A DNA stretch of 10,848 nt from Roseovarius sp. (GTDB lineage Bacteria; Pseudomonadota; Alphaproteobacteria; Rhodobacterales; Rhodobacteraceae): assembly GCA_023260815.1 (NCBI GenBank), contig JALQUE010000125.1, forward strand, positions 1 to 10,848, in the 5' to 3' direction. The notes under the pieces are model-generated. The model was given only the letters and a program-made list of their open reading frames with translations. It was not told where the DNA came from and made no database searches. Of the stretch, positions 1 to 7,781 are shown piece after piece; the stretch's first letter is position 1; every line of letters starts with the position of its first letter. The translations under genes were made by a program, and so were the position numbers.

Positions 1-3000
1 GCACATTCAAGGCAATGCCAAGCGCCGCCAGACCCGCCTGTGTCGGCAGTGCCAACAGGCCCAGTCGCCGTTCCATCGCAGCCTCGGTCGCGGAATCAAC
101 CGTCATGCCGCCGTCTTGCCAAAGCGGCCAGCCCACCGAAACCACCCGTGTTGACCCTGCAGCGTAGTCGCCATGCTGCGCGGCGAACGCCTCCATAAAT
201 GCATTCGCCGCGCCATAGGCGGCTTGCCCCGGCATACCAAAAGTGGCCGCGACCGACGAACACAGCAGCAGCGTTTCCACCCCCGCATGGTGACATGCAG
301 CACCCAGGTTCACTGTTCCACGCGTTTTGGGGGCGAATACGGCTTTTGCCCTGTCTGCGTCCTGGGTCAGGATATATCCGTCATCCAGATGCCCCGCCGC
401 ATGGATGACGCCGCGCACCGCGCCCAGTTCGGCAAGTACCGCCTGCGCAGCGCCCGGTTGCGCCACATCGCACGGCAGATATCTGACATCCGCGCCCGCA
501 TCGCGCCAGCGGTTCAAGTGTTGCTGTCCATCCTTGGATGGTGTCGCCCTGCGACCACTCAGAACGACGCGCCCCGCGCCCTGTTCCAACAACCACTCTG
601 TAAAGTGGCGGGCCAAACCGCCCATGCCACCGGTGATCCAATAGGTGCCACCGGGTGCGGGCGGCGCGGCAACGGCGTGTGTGTCATACGCAACCGGGTG
701 CCAAACCGTACGTGTGTCATCAGCATCATACCGCACATCGGCATGCACAAATGCCGCGTCAGATTCGCTGTCCACGATGGCCGCAAGGCGCTTTGGTGCG
801 ACCTTGCCAGAGATGCATACACGGCAGGCGGACACACGCGGGGCTTCAGCGGCAGCGGCCCGCAACAGCGCCAGCAACGGCGCGGTGTGTGTCTGCGGTG
901 CGTCGTCATCGACCAAAAGAATGATGCGCACAGGTCTTGTGCCCCCTGCCCGCAACATGTCACGCACAAGCCCATGCGCCTGTTCATACAGCGCAAATGC
1001 TGCATCGGCGGACTCCATTGCAGACACATCCGGAAGCTGGGTCACTGACCCGGCCCGCCCTGTCAGGGTTTGCGCCATCCCACGACACGCCCCGGCAAGC
1101 CAGATGTGCACATCCCGGTCTGGCCCATCTTTTGGCAGCGATACCGGGTGATACCGCCAAATACCTTTGGCAAGGACCACGCCATCCGGCAAGGTCACAG
1201 CTTTGGACGCCGCACGAGGTAACGCAGGGGCAAGGTCGCCCGTTTTGACCATACGCAGGACAAGACCCCGGAACGCCACGACAACAGTGCCGTCGGGATC
1301 ACACAGATCAATGTCAAATTCCCGGATCAAGGACGATCCTGTTCCAACGCAGCGCAAGTGTGCCACCATCCGCGGTTGGCATGGGCCATGCACTGTAATC
1401 CGGCGACAGGCAAAGGGTACGGCAGCCCCGGCATCCGACACTTCTTCCAGCGCGACCCATGCCTGAATGGCGGCATCGAGGATTGACGGGTGCAGCGCCA
1501 TCGTGCCAAGCGACGGCATCATGCGCTGTGGCAGTTTGATGTCGGCCACCACGGTGTTGGCGCTGCGCGACACCGAATTCAAAACGCGAAAGGCAGGTCC
1601 ATGCGCCACGCCGCGTGCGCGCAACCGGTCATAACATGCCGTGACAGGCACGTCCTCTCCACACGCCAGCTGGATCGCATCTACATCGATCGTCTGCGCG
1701 GTTGCATCGCACGCCGCGATACGCCCATACATATTGCCCTTGTCATCGGTTTGTGTGGCAGGCGTGCTGATGCGAAAGTCAAACCCAGAATCGGCGCGCC
1801 GCAAGGAGGTCTCAACCTCAACCGGGCCAGTCTGGGGCAAAAAAACGGGGGCCGCCCAGACAACGTCTGAAAAGACCACCGGGCCATTTTGTGGCACCGC
1901 TTTGGACAAACGCGCCGCAGCAGCGGCCATTTCAAGCGCTGCAACACCGGGCAGGACATGGTCATCGCCCACCACATGATCGGCCAGCAGAAACGTGTCG
2001 CCCGTCAGCTGGCTTGAAAAGCTGACCGCGTCCCAGGTCGAGGTGTTGCGATGCAGCAGCGGGTGCGGCACAGGCCGCTGGTCCTTGGGCGCAAGCGACA
2101 GGTCCATCCAATGACGCTCGCGCGCGAATGGAAACAGCGGTCCGTGAATGCGCTGGCCGGTTGCACGCCATTTCTTTGGCCACGTGTCCGCCCCGGCGGA
2201 TGTCCATTTGACCAACGCCTTGCAACCCGGCTTGCAACAACCGACGATCTTGGGCCGCACACCATCCTGGGCGGTCCAGTCATCCAGCAGATTACGCAAG
2301 TCATCCGTGTTCTTGGCCACAAAGACGCAGCGTTCAGCAAATGCCGCGCGCCCGGTCTGCAACGTGACCGCAAGGTCGTTGAGTTCAAACGCGTCTTGCC
2401 CTGTGATCCAGGTTGCAAGCGCCTGAACACTGCGTACCAACCCCGCTTCGTCAGATGCAGACACCGGGATGGCCCAGGGACCGGAAGCCGTGTCCGACCT
2501 TTTGGCGGATTTGCGTTTACCCCGCATGTTACGTTTGGGGGCCTCTTCAAGGACGGCATGGGCGTTGCTGCCGCCAAAGCCAAACGCGCTGACACAGGCG
2601 CGGCGTGGAGTTGCAAGTTCCGGCCAGTCACTGGTTTGCGTCTGAAATTCGAACCCCGTCCCGTCCAGATTGATCAAACGGTTTTGCGCCTGAAATCCGG
2701 CCATGCCGGGCTTTTGACCTTTTTCAAACGCTGCCAGTATCTTGGCGATCCCTGCAACACCCGCCGCGCCCTCAAGATGGCCGATGTTGGTTTTGATAGA
2801 TCCGATGGCGCAGTGCACGGCAGGCACCGGCCCCTGTTGATCAGCGCCAAGGGTTGCGAATGCCTGCTTCAACCCGTTGATTTCAATCGGGTCTCCCAAA
2901 GGAGTGCCGGGACCATGCGCTTCGATCAAGCCGACGGTATGGGGTGCAACGCCTGCATCGCGGTGCACGCGTACGATCAAATCTGCCTGCGCGCCGGGGT

Positions 3001-3835
3001 TTGTCACGGTCAATGATCGCGTGCGTCCCCCGTGGTTGACGCCCACCCCCCGGATCACGCCATGAATAGGGTCCCCATCAGCCTCAGCCTGCGCCAGCGG
3101 TTTGAGCAAAAGAACCCCCCCGCCTTCGCCGCGCACGTAGCCGTTGGCGCGGTCATCAAAGCTATGGGCCTGACCGTCGGGCGACAGCATGCCCGACTTG
3201 GAAAAGGCGACAAAATGGTTGGGCGACCATGCCAGATTGACGCCCCCCGCAAGCGCCATGGTGCATTCACCCGCATGCAGGCTGCGCACCGCGTCGTTCA
3301 CGGCTGTCAAAGATGCGGCACAGGCGGTGTCGTTGGTGACGCTGGGACCACGCAGATCAAGGAAATGCGACACGCGATTGGCGATGATCGACAGCCCGAT
3401 GCCCGTTGGCAGATACGCATCAACCGCACCAGAGTGTTTTTCAAGCAGTTCTGCATAGTCCCAGTGGCACGCGCCCAGAAACACGCCCGTGTCAGTTTGC
3501 GCGATGTCGTCGGGGCGCACGCCCGCGTCTTCCAGCGCATGATACGCCAGTTCAAGGGCAAAGCGCTGCTGCGGGTCCATCCACGCGGCTTCGCGCGGTG
3601 AAATGCCAAAGAACGCCGCATCAAAGCAATCGGCATCGTCGATCCAACCGGCCTTGTCGGTGCTGCTGAACTGCCCTTTGCGTGGATCGCCTTTCAGGGC
3701 TGCAGCATCAAAGCGGTTCTGCGGGATGGGCCGGATGTGGGATTGCCCGGCGGCCAACATGCGCCAAAGCCCTTGCATGTCGTTGGCCCCGGGCAAGCGA
3801 AGGCCAATGCCGATGATGGCAACAGGGCCACCCAT
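1..3835 (-). CDS. Trans-AT type modular polyketide synthase, KS-DH-KR (partial, runs off left edge)
   Basis: The frame is open from ATG 3835 to the window edge (1278 codons, no stop), so the C-terminus is missing. KS, residues 1-430: opens GPVAIIGIGLRLPG and has MDPQQR, active-site Cys172 (DTACAAS), His307 (EAHGPGTPLGDP) and His353 (IKTNIGHLEG), ending near GFGGSNAHAVLEE. A linker, about 435-590, closes with FPFARERHW and holds no acyltransferase, as in trans-AT synthases. Product-template-type DH, about 598-870: His620 (DHVVGDDHVLPG), HGPAF, and Asp787 in LHPSILDAAIQ. KR, about 885 to the edge: NADPH loop TGGMGGLA at 1068, LDD motif (B-type, usually the D-configured hydroxyl), Ser1194, Tyr1207 (GQAAYGAAN), then WPLWQDGGM. 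The cluster would thus condense, ketoreduce and dehydrate in the cytosol, borrowing AT and ER from the upstream gene. No ACP is visible yet. AAAGGG lies 8 nt before the ATG, and the ATG overlaps the upstream stop by one base (TGATG). The product is unknown. Confidence 0.93.
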   Translation of the reverse strand, partial: MGGPVAIIGIGLRLPGANDMQGLWRMLAAGQSHIRPIPQNRFDAAALKGDPRKGQFSSTDKAGWIDDADCFDAAFFGISPREAAWMDPQQRFALELAYHALEDAGVRPDDIAQTDTGVFLGACHWDYAELLEKHSGAVDAYLPTGIGLSIIANRVSHFLDLRGPSVTNDTACAASLTAVNDAVRSLHAGECTMALAGGVNLAWSPNHFVAFSKSGMLSPDGQAHSFDDRANGYVRGEGGGVLLLKPLAQAEADGDPIHGVIRGVGVNHGGRTRSLTVTNPGAQADLIVRVHRDAGVAPHTVGLIEAHGPGTPLGDPIEINGLKQAFATLGADQQGPVPAVHCAIGSIKTNIGHLEGAAGVAGIAKILAAFEKGQKPGMAGFQAQNRLINLDGTGFEFQTQTSDWPELATPRRACVSAFGFGGSNAHAVLEEAPKRNMRGKRKSAKRSDTASGPWAIPVSASDEAGLVRSVQALATWITGQDAFELNDLAVTLQTGRAAFAERCVFVAKNTDDLRNLLDDWTAQDGVRPKIVGCCKPGCKALVKWTSAGADTWPKKWRATGQRIHGPLFPFARERHWMDLSLAPKDQRPVPHPLLHRNTSTWDAVSFSSQLTGDTFLLADHVVGDDHVLPGVAALEMAAAAARLSKAVPQNGPVVFSDVVWAAPVFLPQTGPVEVETSLRRADSGFDFRISTPATQTDDKGNMYGRIAACDATAQTIDVDAIQLACGEDVPVTACYDRLRARGVAHGPAFRVLNSVSRSANTVVADIKLPQRMMPSLGTMALHPSILDAAIQAWVALEEVSDAGAAVPFACRRITVHGPCQPRMVAHLRCVGTGSSLIREFDIDLCDPDGTVVVAFRGLVLRMVKTGDLAPALPRAASKAVTLPDGVVLAKGIWRYHPVSLPKDGPDRDVHIWLAGACRGMAQTLTGRAGSVTQLPDVSAMESADAAFALYEQAHGLVRDMLRAGGTRPVRIILLVDDDAPQTHTAPLLALLRAAAAEAPRVSACRVCISGKVAPKRLAAIVDSESDAAFVHADVRYDADDTRTVWHPVAYDTHAVAAPPAPGGTYWITGGMGGLARHFTEWLLEQGAGRVVLSGRRATPSKDGQQHLNRWRDAGADVRYLPCDVAQPGAAQAVLAELGAVRGVIHAAGHLDDGYILTQDADRAKAVFAPKTRGTVNLGAACHHAGVETLLLCSSVAATFGMPGQAAYGAANAFMEAFAAQHGDYAAGSTRVVSVGWPLWQDGGMTVDSATEAAMERRLGLLALPTQAGLAALGIALNV

Positions 3836-6129
3836 CAAAGCCGCCCTTTCGCCATGCCACCAAAACGCATGTCAAGCACCTGGGCCGTCGCATGCATCAG
3901 ACGCACCGCAATATCGTCGGCATGTCGCGCGCGCCAATCTTCGAGATCAGTGCCCGCAGTCCACGCGTTGAACGCGCCTTGGGCGGGGCCGCAATGTATT
4001 TGAAAATCAACCTTATGGTCCAAATCACCCGCCAAGGCCCAATTGGTGGTGTCCTTGAAATACCTCCGGAATATCAAGGCCATGCGGTGCTTTGGCATCC
4101 GGGCCGCGCGGTCAATTTCATCCGCGCCATAGCTTTGCGCAACATCGTCGAACACGGCATCCAGATCACGTTTGAAATAGCGGTCCTCGATCTGGCGCCG
4201 GGTTGTGACATCCATGGCGTCAATACTGTCGAACTGGCGATACAGAGCGACCAGTTTGTCGGCGCGCGCTGGAAAAAACACACCCTTTTTAAGCACTTGC
4301 ACCTTTGAGCCCAACTCGAACATCTCACCCGACGGCGCGTATGCGGTGTCTTGTACGGCCATCCCGGTTAACAAATCTTTAACCGCTGTGCTTGTCCCGG
4401 CTTCAACCGTGCATTGGTTGATCGACCCGGTGACGATGTAATCTGCCCCCAAGATCAGCGCAGCCGCCATCGCTTCGGGTGTCCCCAAACCGCCACCGGC
4501 CCCGACAAATATCGGCCCGTGGTCGGGAAATTGCGTCATCGCGGCGTCCCGCAAACCCAGAACCGGCGGCACCAACGCAAACGGCATGCCCTGGTCGGTG
4601 TGTCCGCCTGAATCCGCCTCGACCGTGATCGCGTCGGCCATTGGCACGCGGGCAAGCATGTCGGCCTGATCCACCGTTATCTTGCCCGCAGTGACCAGCG
4701 CATCGACGACTGCTTTGGGGGCGGGTGCCAGAAACTGCGCCGCAACATCGGGCCGTGATACCTTGGCAATAACTCGGTTCAACGCCTGCAACGGTTGGCC
4801 CGCAGGGTGCGCAAGACCGGCCGCGCGGTAGCGGACTAGCGCGGGCGTCACCTCCATAAAGGCAGAGGCTTCGATCACGCGCACACCGCGGTCGATCAAA
4901 AGATCGGTCAGATCATCCTCAAGATGCGGGCGGTTCATATGGGCGATGAAATTTACACCAAAAGGCGCGTCCGGCGCGGCGGCGCGAATGCTGTCAATGG
5001 CCGAGGCGATTTGGCCAATAGGCAAACCCGCAGCGCCGAAGACGCCCAAAAGACCCGCACGCGCCATCCGCACAACCAGTTCGACCGACGCGATCCCCTG
5101 ATACATGGCACCCGACATATACGGCAGACGCAGACCAAAACTGTCACAGAACGCACGCGACCCCAGCTGTTCGACCGTAATGCGGTTTTTGGATGGGCCT
5201 GACAGGCGCGGGTCGGGTGCGGGGTCTGGCGGATCAAGCTCTGATGCGGGCAGTGGTCCGGCCTCGACCTCGGTACGTTTGAACATGGGTCTGACAACCG
5301 GCGGGCCGCCGGGGCCGCATTCGACCGTGTCCGCAAATGCAACGCCTTGCGCCATCAACCAACGCAAACTCTGGCTCCAGCGCACTGGGGCGGTGATCTG
5401 CGCGATCATCTGAGCTGATACGTCGGGGTCCACATGCGGGCGTGCCGTTACGTTGGAGATTACCGGAATTGTCAGGGGTGCAAATGCAACTTCGGACACA
5501 TCCCGCGCGAAATCTTCGGCAGCCTGTCGCATGAACGGGGTGTGAAAGGCACCGCTTACTGGCAGGACGACATAATGTGTTGCACCCGCGGCCACAAAGG
5601 CAGGTTCAGCGGCGGCAATCGCGGCCTGCGTGCCCGACAGAACAATCTGTTTCGGGGTATTGAAATTCGCGGGAAAGATATCCGCGAACCCCTCGCGCGC
5701 AATGACGGTCGATATGGCCGCTGCATCCAGGCCAAGAACCGCCGCCATGCCGCCGCCCCGCGCTTGCGCCATCAAGGCACCGCGTCTGGCCACAAGTCGC
5801 AGTGCCGCGTCAAACGAAAGACCACCCGCCGCGTACAAGGCAACATATTCCGACACGCTGTGGCCCAACAGAAAGTCCGGTGTTGTGCCTGTGTCGTCGT
5901 GATGCGCCCTCCATGCCAGCGCGTTGACGACAAACAGCGCGGGCTGCGTCACATCCGTTTGCGCCAATCGTTCGGACGGGCCATCGCGGCACAAGGCGGG
6001 AAGGTCGTAGCCCAAAACCTCGCTTGCGTGGTTGGCCATGTCGGGATAGCGCTCGAACAGGTCCTGCCCCATGCCGACCCGTTGCGCGCCTTGGCCGGGA
6101 AACATCACTGCGGTTTTAGGAACCGTCAT
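3835..6129 (-). CDS. Fused trans-acting malonyl acyltransferase and PfaD-family enoyl reductase (AT-ER)
   Basis: 764 residues, two domains. AT, about 1-285: opening PGQGAQ (11-16), nucleophile Ser91 in GHSVSEY, and His196 in GAFHTPFM. The AFH signature and FabD-like layout are typical of malonyl-CoA transfer. A Pro/Asp-rich linker spans about 286-312. ER, about 316-764: the FMN-dependent PfaD/2-nitropropane-dioxygenase barrel with EADSGGHTD (504-512; His510 is the likely active-site residue), a GAGGGLGTPEA phosphate-binding loop (543-553), TGSINQCTVEAGTS, and the PfaD C-terminal signature IHCGPAQGAFN (711-721). Such AT-ER fusions are known from trans-AT clusters such as bacillaene (BaeE). The fusion supplies exactly the two activities absent from the next gene, the AT-less KS-DH-KR synthase. 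Its start overlaps the exporter stop by 4 bases (ATGA) with only a weak ribosome site, so translation is probably coupled. Malonyl specificity is inferred from motifs only. Confidence 0.95.
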   Translation of the reverse strand: MTVPKTAVMFPGQGAQRVGMGQDLFERYPDMANHASEVLGYDLPALCRDGPSERLAQTDVTQPALFVVNALAWRAHHDDTGTTPDFLLGHSVSEYVALYAAGGLSFDAALRLVARRGALMAQARGGGMAAVLGLDAAAISTVIAREGFADIFPANFNTPKQIVLSGTQAAIAAAEPAFVAAGATHYVVLPVSGAFHTPFMRQAAEDFARDVSEVAFAPLTIPVISNVTARPHVDPDVSAQMIAQITAPVRWSQSLRWLMAQGVAFADTVECGPGGPPVVRPMFKRTEVEAGPLPASELDPPDPAPDPRLSGPSKNRITVEQLGSRAFCDSFGLRLPYMSGAMYQGIASVELVVRMARAGLLGVFGAAGLPIGQIASAIDSIRAAAPDAPFGVNFIAHMNRPHLEDDLTDLLIDRGVRVIEASAFMEVTPALVRYRAAGLAHPAGQPLQALNRVIAKVSRPDVAAQFLAPAPKAVVDALVTAGKITVDQADMLARVPMADAITVEADSGGHTDQGMPFALVPPVLGLRDAAMTQFPDHGPIFVGAGGGLGTPEAMAAALILGADYIVTGSINQCTVEAGTSTAVKDLLTGMAVQDTAYAPSGEMFELGSKVQVLKKGVFFPARADKLVALYRQFDSIDAMDVTTRRQIEDRYFKRDLDAVFDDVAQSYGADEIDRAARMPKHRMALIFRRYFKDTTNWALAGDLDHKVDFQIHCGPAQGAFNAWTAGTDLEDWRARHADDIAVRLMHATAQVLDMRFGGMAKGRL

Positions 6130-7781
6130 TGCGACTTGTCCACGAAATCAGTGCCGGGACGGACCCATTCGACAACCCCAAGATCAAGCTTGATGACCCT
6201 GTCGGCAACGCTCCAGAAGGATTCGTCATGGCTGGTGGCAATCACAAGTTTCCCTTGCGCCCTTAGATTCGGTATAATCGTTTTATAGAAATACGCGCGG
6301 AACGATACGTCTTGTTCTGCTGCCCACTCGTCAAAAACATAAATCGGCCTGTCCTCAAGCAGGGCTGCGATCAGCGCCAGGCGTTTTCGCTGACCGGTGG
6401 ACAGTTGCAGCTTGTCAAACGAGCCATCTTCAAAACTGACTATCGATGCAAGGCCCAATTCCTCCAACAGGTGATAGACCCGTTCAGGAGCGACACCTTC
6501 AAGACCATAAAGCCTGTCAAACAGGTGAAAATCCGTGAATACCGTTGAAAACAATTCGCGGTAGCCGGCCAGCGTTTGTCGCGTCACGGTCGTGTCATCG
6601 ACACTTAGCCAGCCAGACCGCAACGGATACAACCCCGTAATCAGACGAAGCACTGTCGACTTGCCACTGCCGTTTCCACCAACCAGAAAAACCACTTCAC
6701 CCGCGCTGGCGGCCAGCCCCAGAGGACCTACGCTATAGTGATCCGGGCTTGTGGGATCGTAGCTGAACCGCCCGGCATTGAGCGTCAGATGCTTGAAACC
6801 ATCAAAGACCGCAGCAGAACTGCGCGCCTCGTCCGGTGTGACCTGTGGCCCTTGGGAGAGGTCGTGTCTGATCGCCATAAGCGCCTGAAGGCCGGTTTCG
6901 GCGCGGAGAAACATCGGCGATTGCGCCAAGGTGCCGGTCAACGTTCCCATACAAAACAACAGGACCGGGATCAGTTGAAAGATCACCGCGCGCTGCCCCG
7001 AGGCCAGATCGGGGAACACAAACACAATGCCACCCAACATTCCAAAGGTCGCGACACTGCCCAGCAGAACCAAGACCACCCAATGTTCCACAGACCGCAC
7101 CAACAGCCGTTCCAGCTGTTGCGAACGATCCCAATATGCGGCCAGCACAGCATCCCCCTGACGGGGACTAAGACGCATTTCCTTGGCACCGCGCATGATA
7201 TCGGCAATTGCGTCCATGATGCGCTGCTGCTTGACCGAAACACGGGCCAGCAACCCTTCGAATTGGGCGTTGATCATGCGATATGCGACAAGACCCAACG
7301 TGATGGTGCCGACAAACACCAAAAGCGCGAAGGGTGACAGCCACCCAAGATAGGCGAGCGATACAAAAAGAAGGATCGTTTGCTGGAAGCCCTGCATGAT
7401 CAAAGGGAAAGTCACCGACAGATGGTTTGTCTCTGCCGCGACCAGCGAAAACAGGCGTCCACGCCCCAGCCCATCGACCGTCAACAAATCAGACTTGCGC
7501 AGCATGTCGGCGATTTCAACGCGTTGTGACGTCAGCAGGGTTTCGATGATTTTCATCGCCCGCACCAACGCCACCTGATTGGCCGCATAGTAAAGGGCAA
7601 AGACACCGCCAAACACACCCCAGGCCAACGGCGATGGTGGTTCCCCGCGTGACACCATGCCTGCAACCCGCGTGATGACCACCACAAGTGCAGCATTGGC
7701 GACCCCTGCCAGCATCGTATAGGCGAGCATCCAGCGCAACTGCGCGGCATCGGCGCGTCGGATGAAATCAAGCAGCGCCAT
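6126..7781 (-). CDS. ABC exporter, fused permease-ATPase, SyrD/PvdE-type (second of a pair)
   Basis: 551 residues from the chosen start MALLDFIRRA. N-terminal half: about six hydrophobic segments, clearest near residues 18-43, 54-78, 133-168 (two), 235-258 and 265-285. C-terminal half: an ATPase with Walker A GGNGSGKST (368-376), the motif FTDFHLFDRLYG, signature LSTGQRKRLAL (460), Walker B YVFDE (481-485) and H-loop TSHD (His518). LSTGQRKRLAL together with FDEWAAEQD is characteristic of the cyclic-peptide/siderophore exporter family of SyrD and PvdE, inner-membrane proteins that move secondary metabolites to the periplasm. The frame extends upstream to ATGs at 7793 and 7817. The 7781 start is preferred because it has GGGGCG just upstream, overlaps the preceding gene by only 14 bases, and aligns with the N-terminus of the neighbouring paralogue. 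It probably pairs with that paralogue to export the polyketide product. Confidence 0.92.
   Translation of the reverse strand: MALLDFIRRADAAQLRWMLAYTMLAGVANAALVVVITRVAGMVSRGEPPSPLAWGVFGGVFALYYAANQVALVRAMKIIETLLTSQRVEIADMLRKSDLLTVDGLGRGRLFSLVAAETNHLSVTFPLIMQGFQQTILLFVSLAYLGWLSPFALLVFVGTITLGLVAYRMINAQFEGLLARVSVKQQRIMDAIADIMRGAKEMRLSPRQGDAVLAAYWDRSQQLERLLVRSVEHWVVLVLLGSVATFGMLGGIVFVFPDLASGQRAVIFQLIPVLLFCMGTLTGTLAQSPMFLRAETGLQALMAIRHDLSQGPQVTPDEARSSAAVFDGFKHLTLNAGRFSYDPTSPDHYSVGPLGLAASAGEVVFLVGGNGSGKSTVLRLITGLYPLRSGWLSVDDTTVTRQTLAGYRELFSTVFTDFHLFDRLYGLEGVAPERVYHLLEELGLASIVSFEDGSFDKLQLSTGQRKRLALIAALLEDRPIYVFDEWAAEQDVSFRAYFYKTIIPNLRAQGKLVIATSHDESFWSVADRVIKLDLGVVEWVRPGTDFVDKSQ

Noticed and set aside
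173..1048. Plus-strand open frame of 291 codons
   Set aside because: It lies opposite the KR part of the PKS, whose frame shows clear family motifs throughout. The plus-strand translation is Arg/His/Cys-rich with no recognisable domain, a GC-rich shadow.
2051..3016. Plus-strand open frame of 321 codons
   Set aside because: Antisense to the KS and linker region; no domain motifs, and the opposite strand encodes conserved KS catalytic residues.
5434..6288. Plus-strand open frame of 284 codons
   Set aside because: Antisense to the AT domain and the exporter C-terminus; composition typical of a shadow frame.
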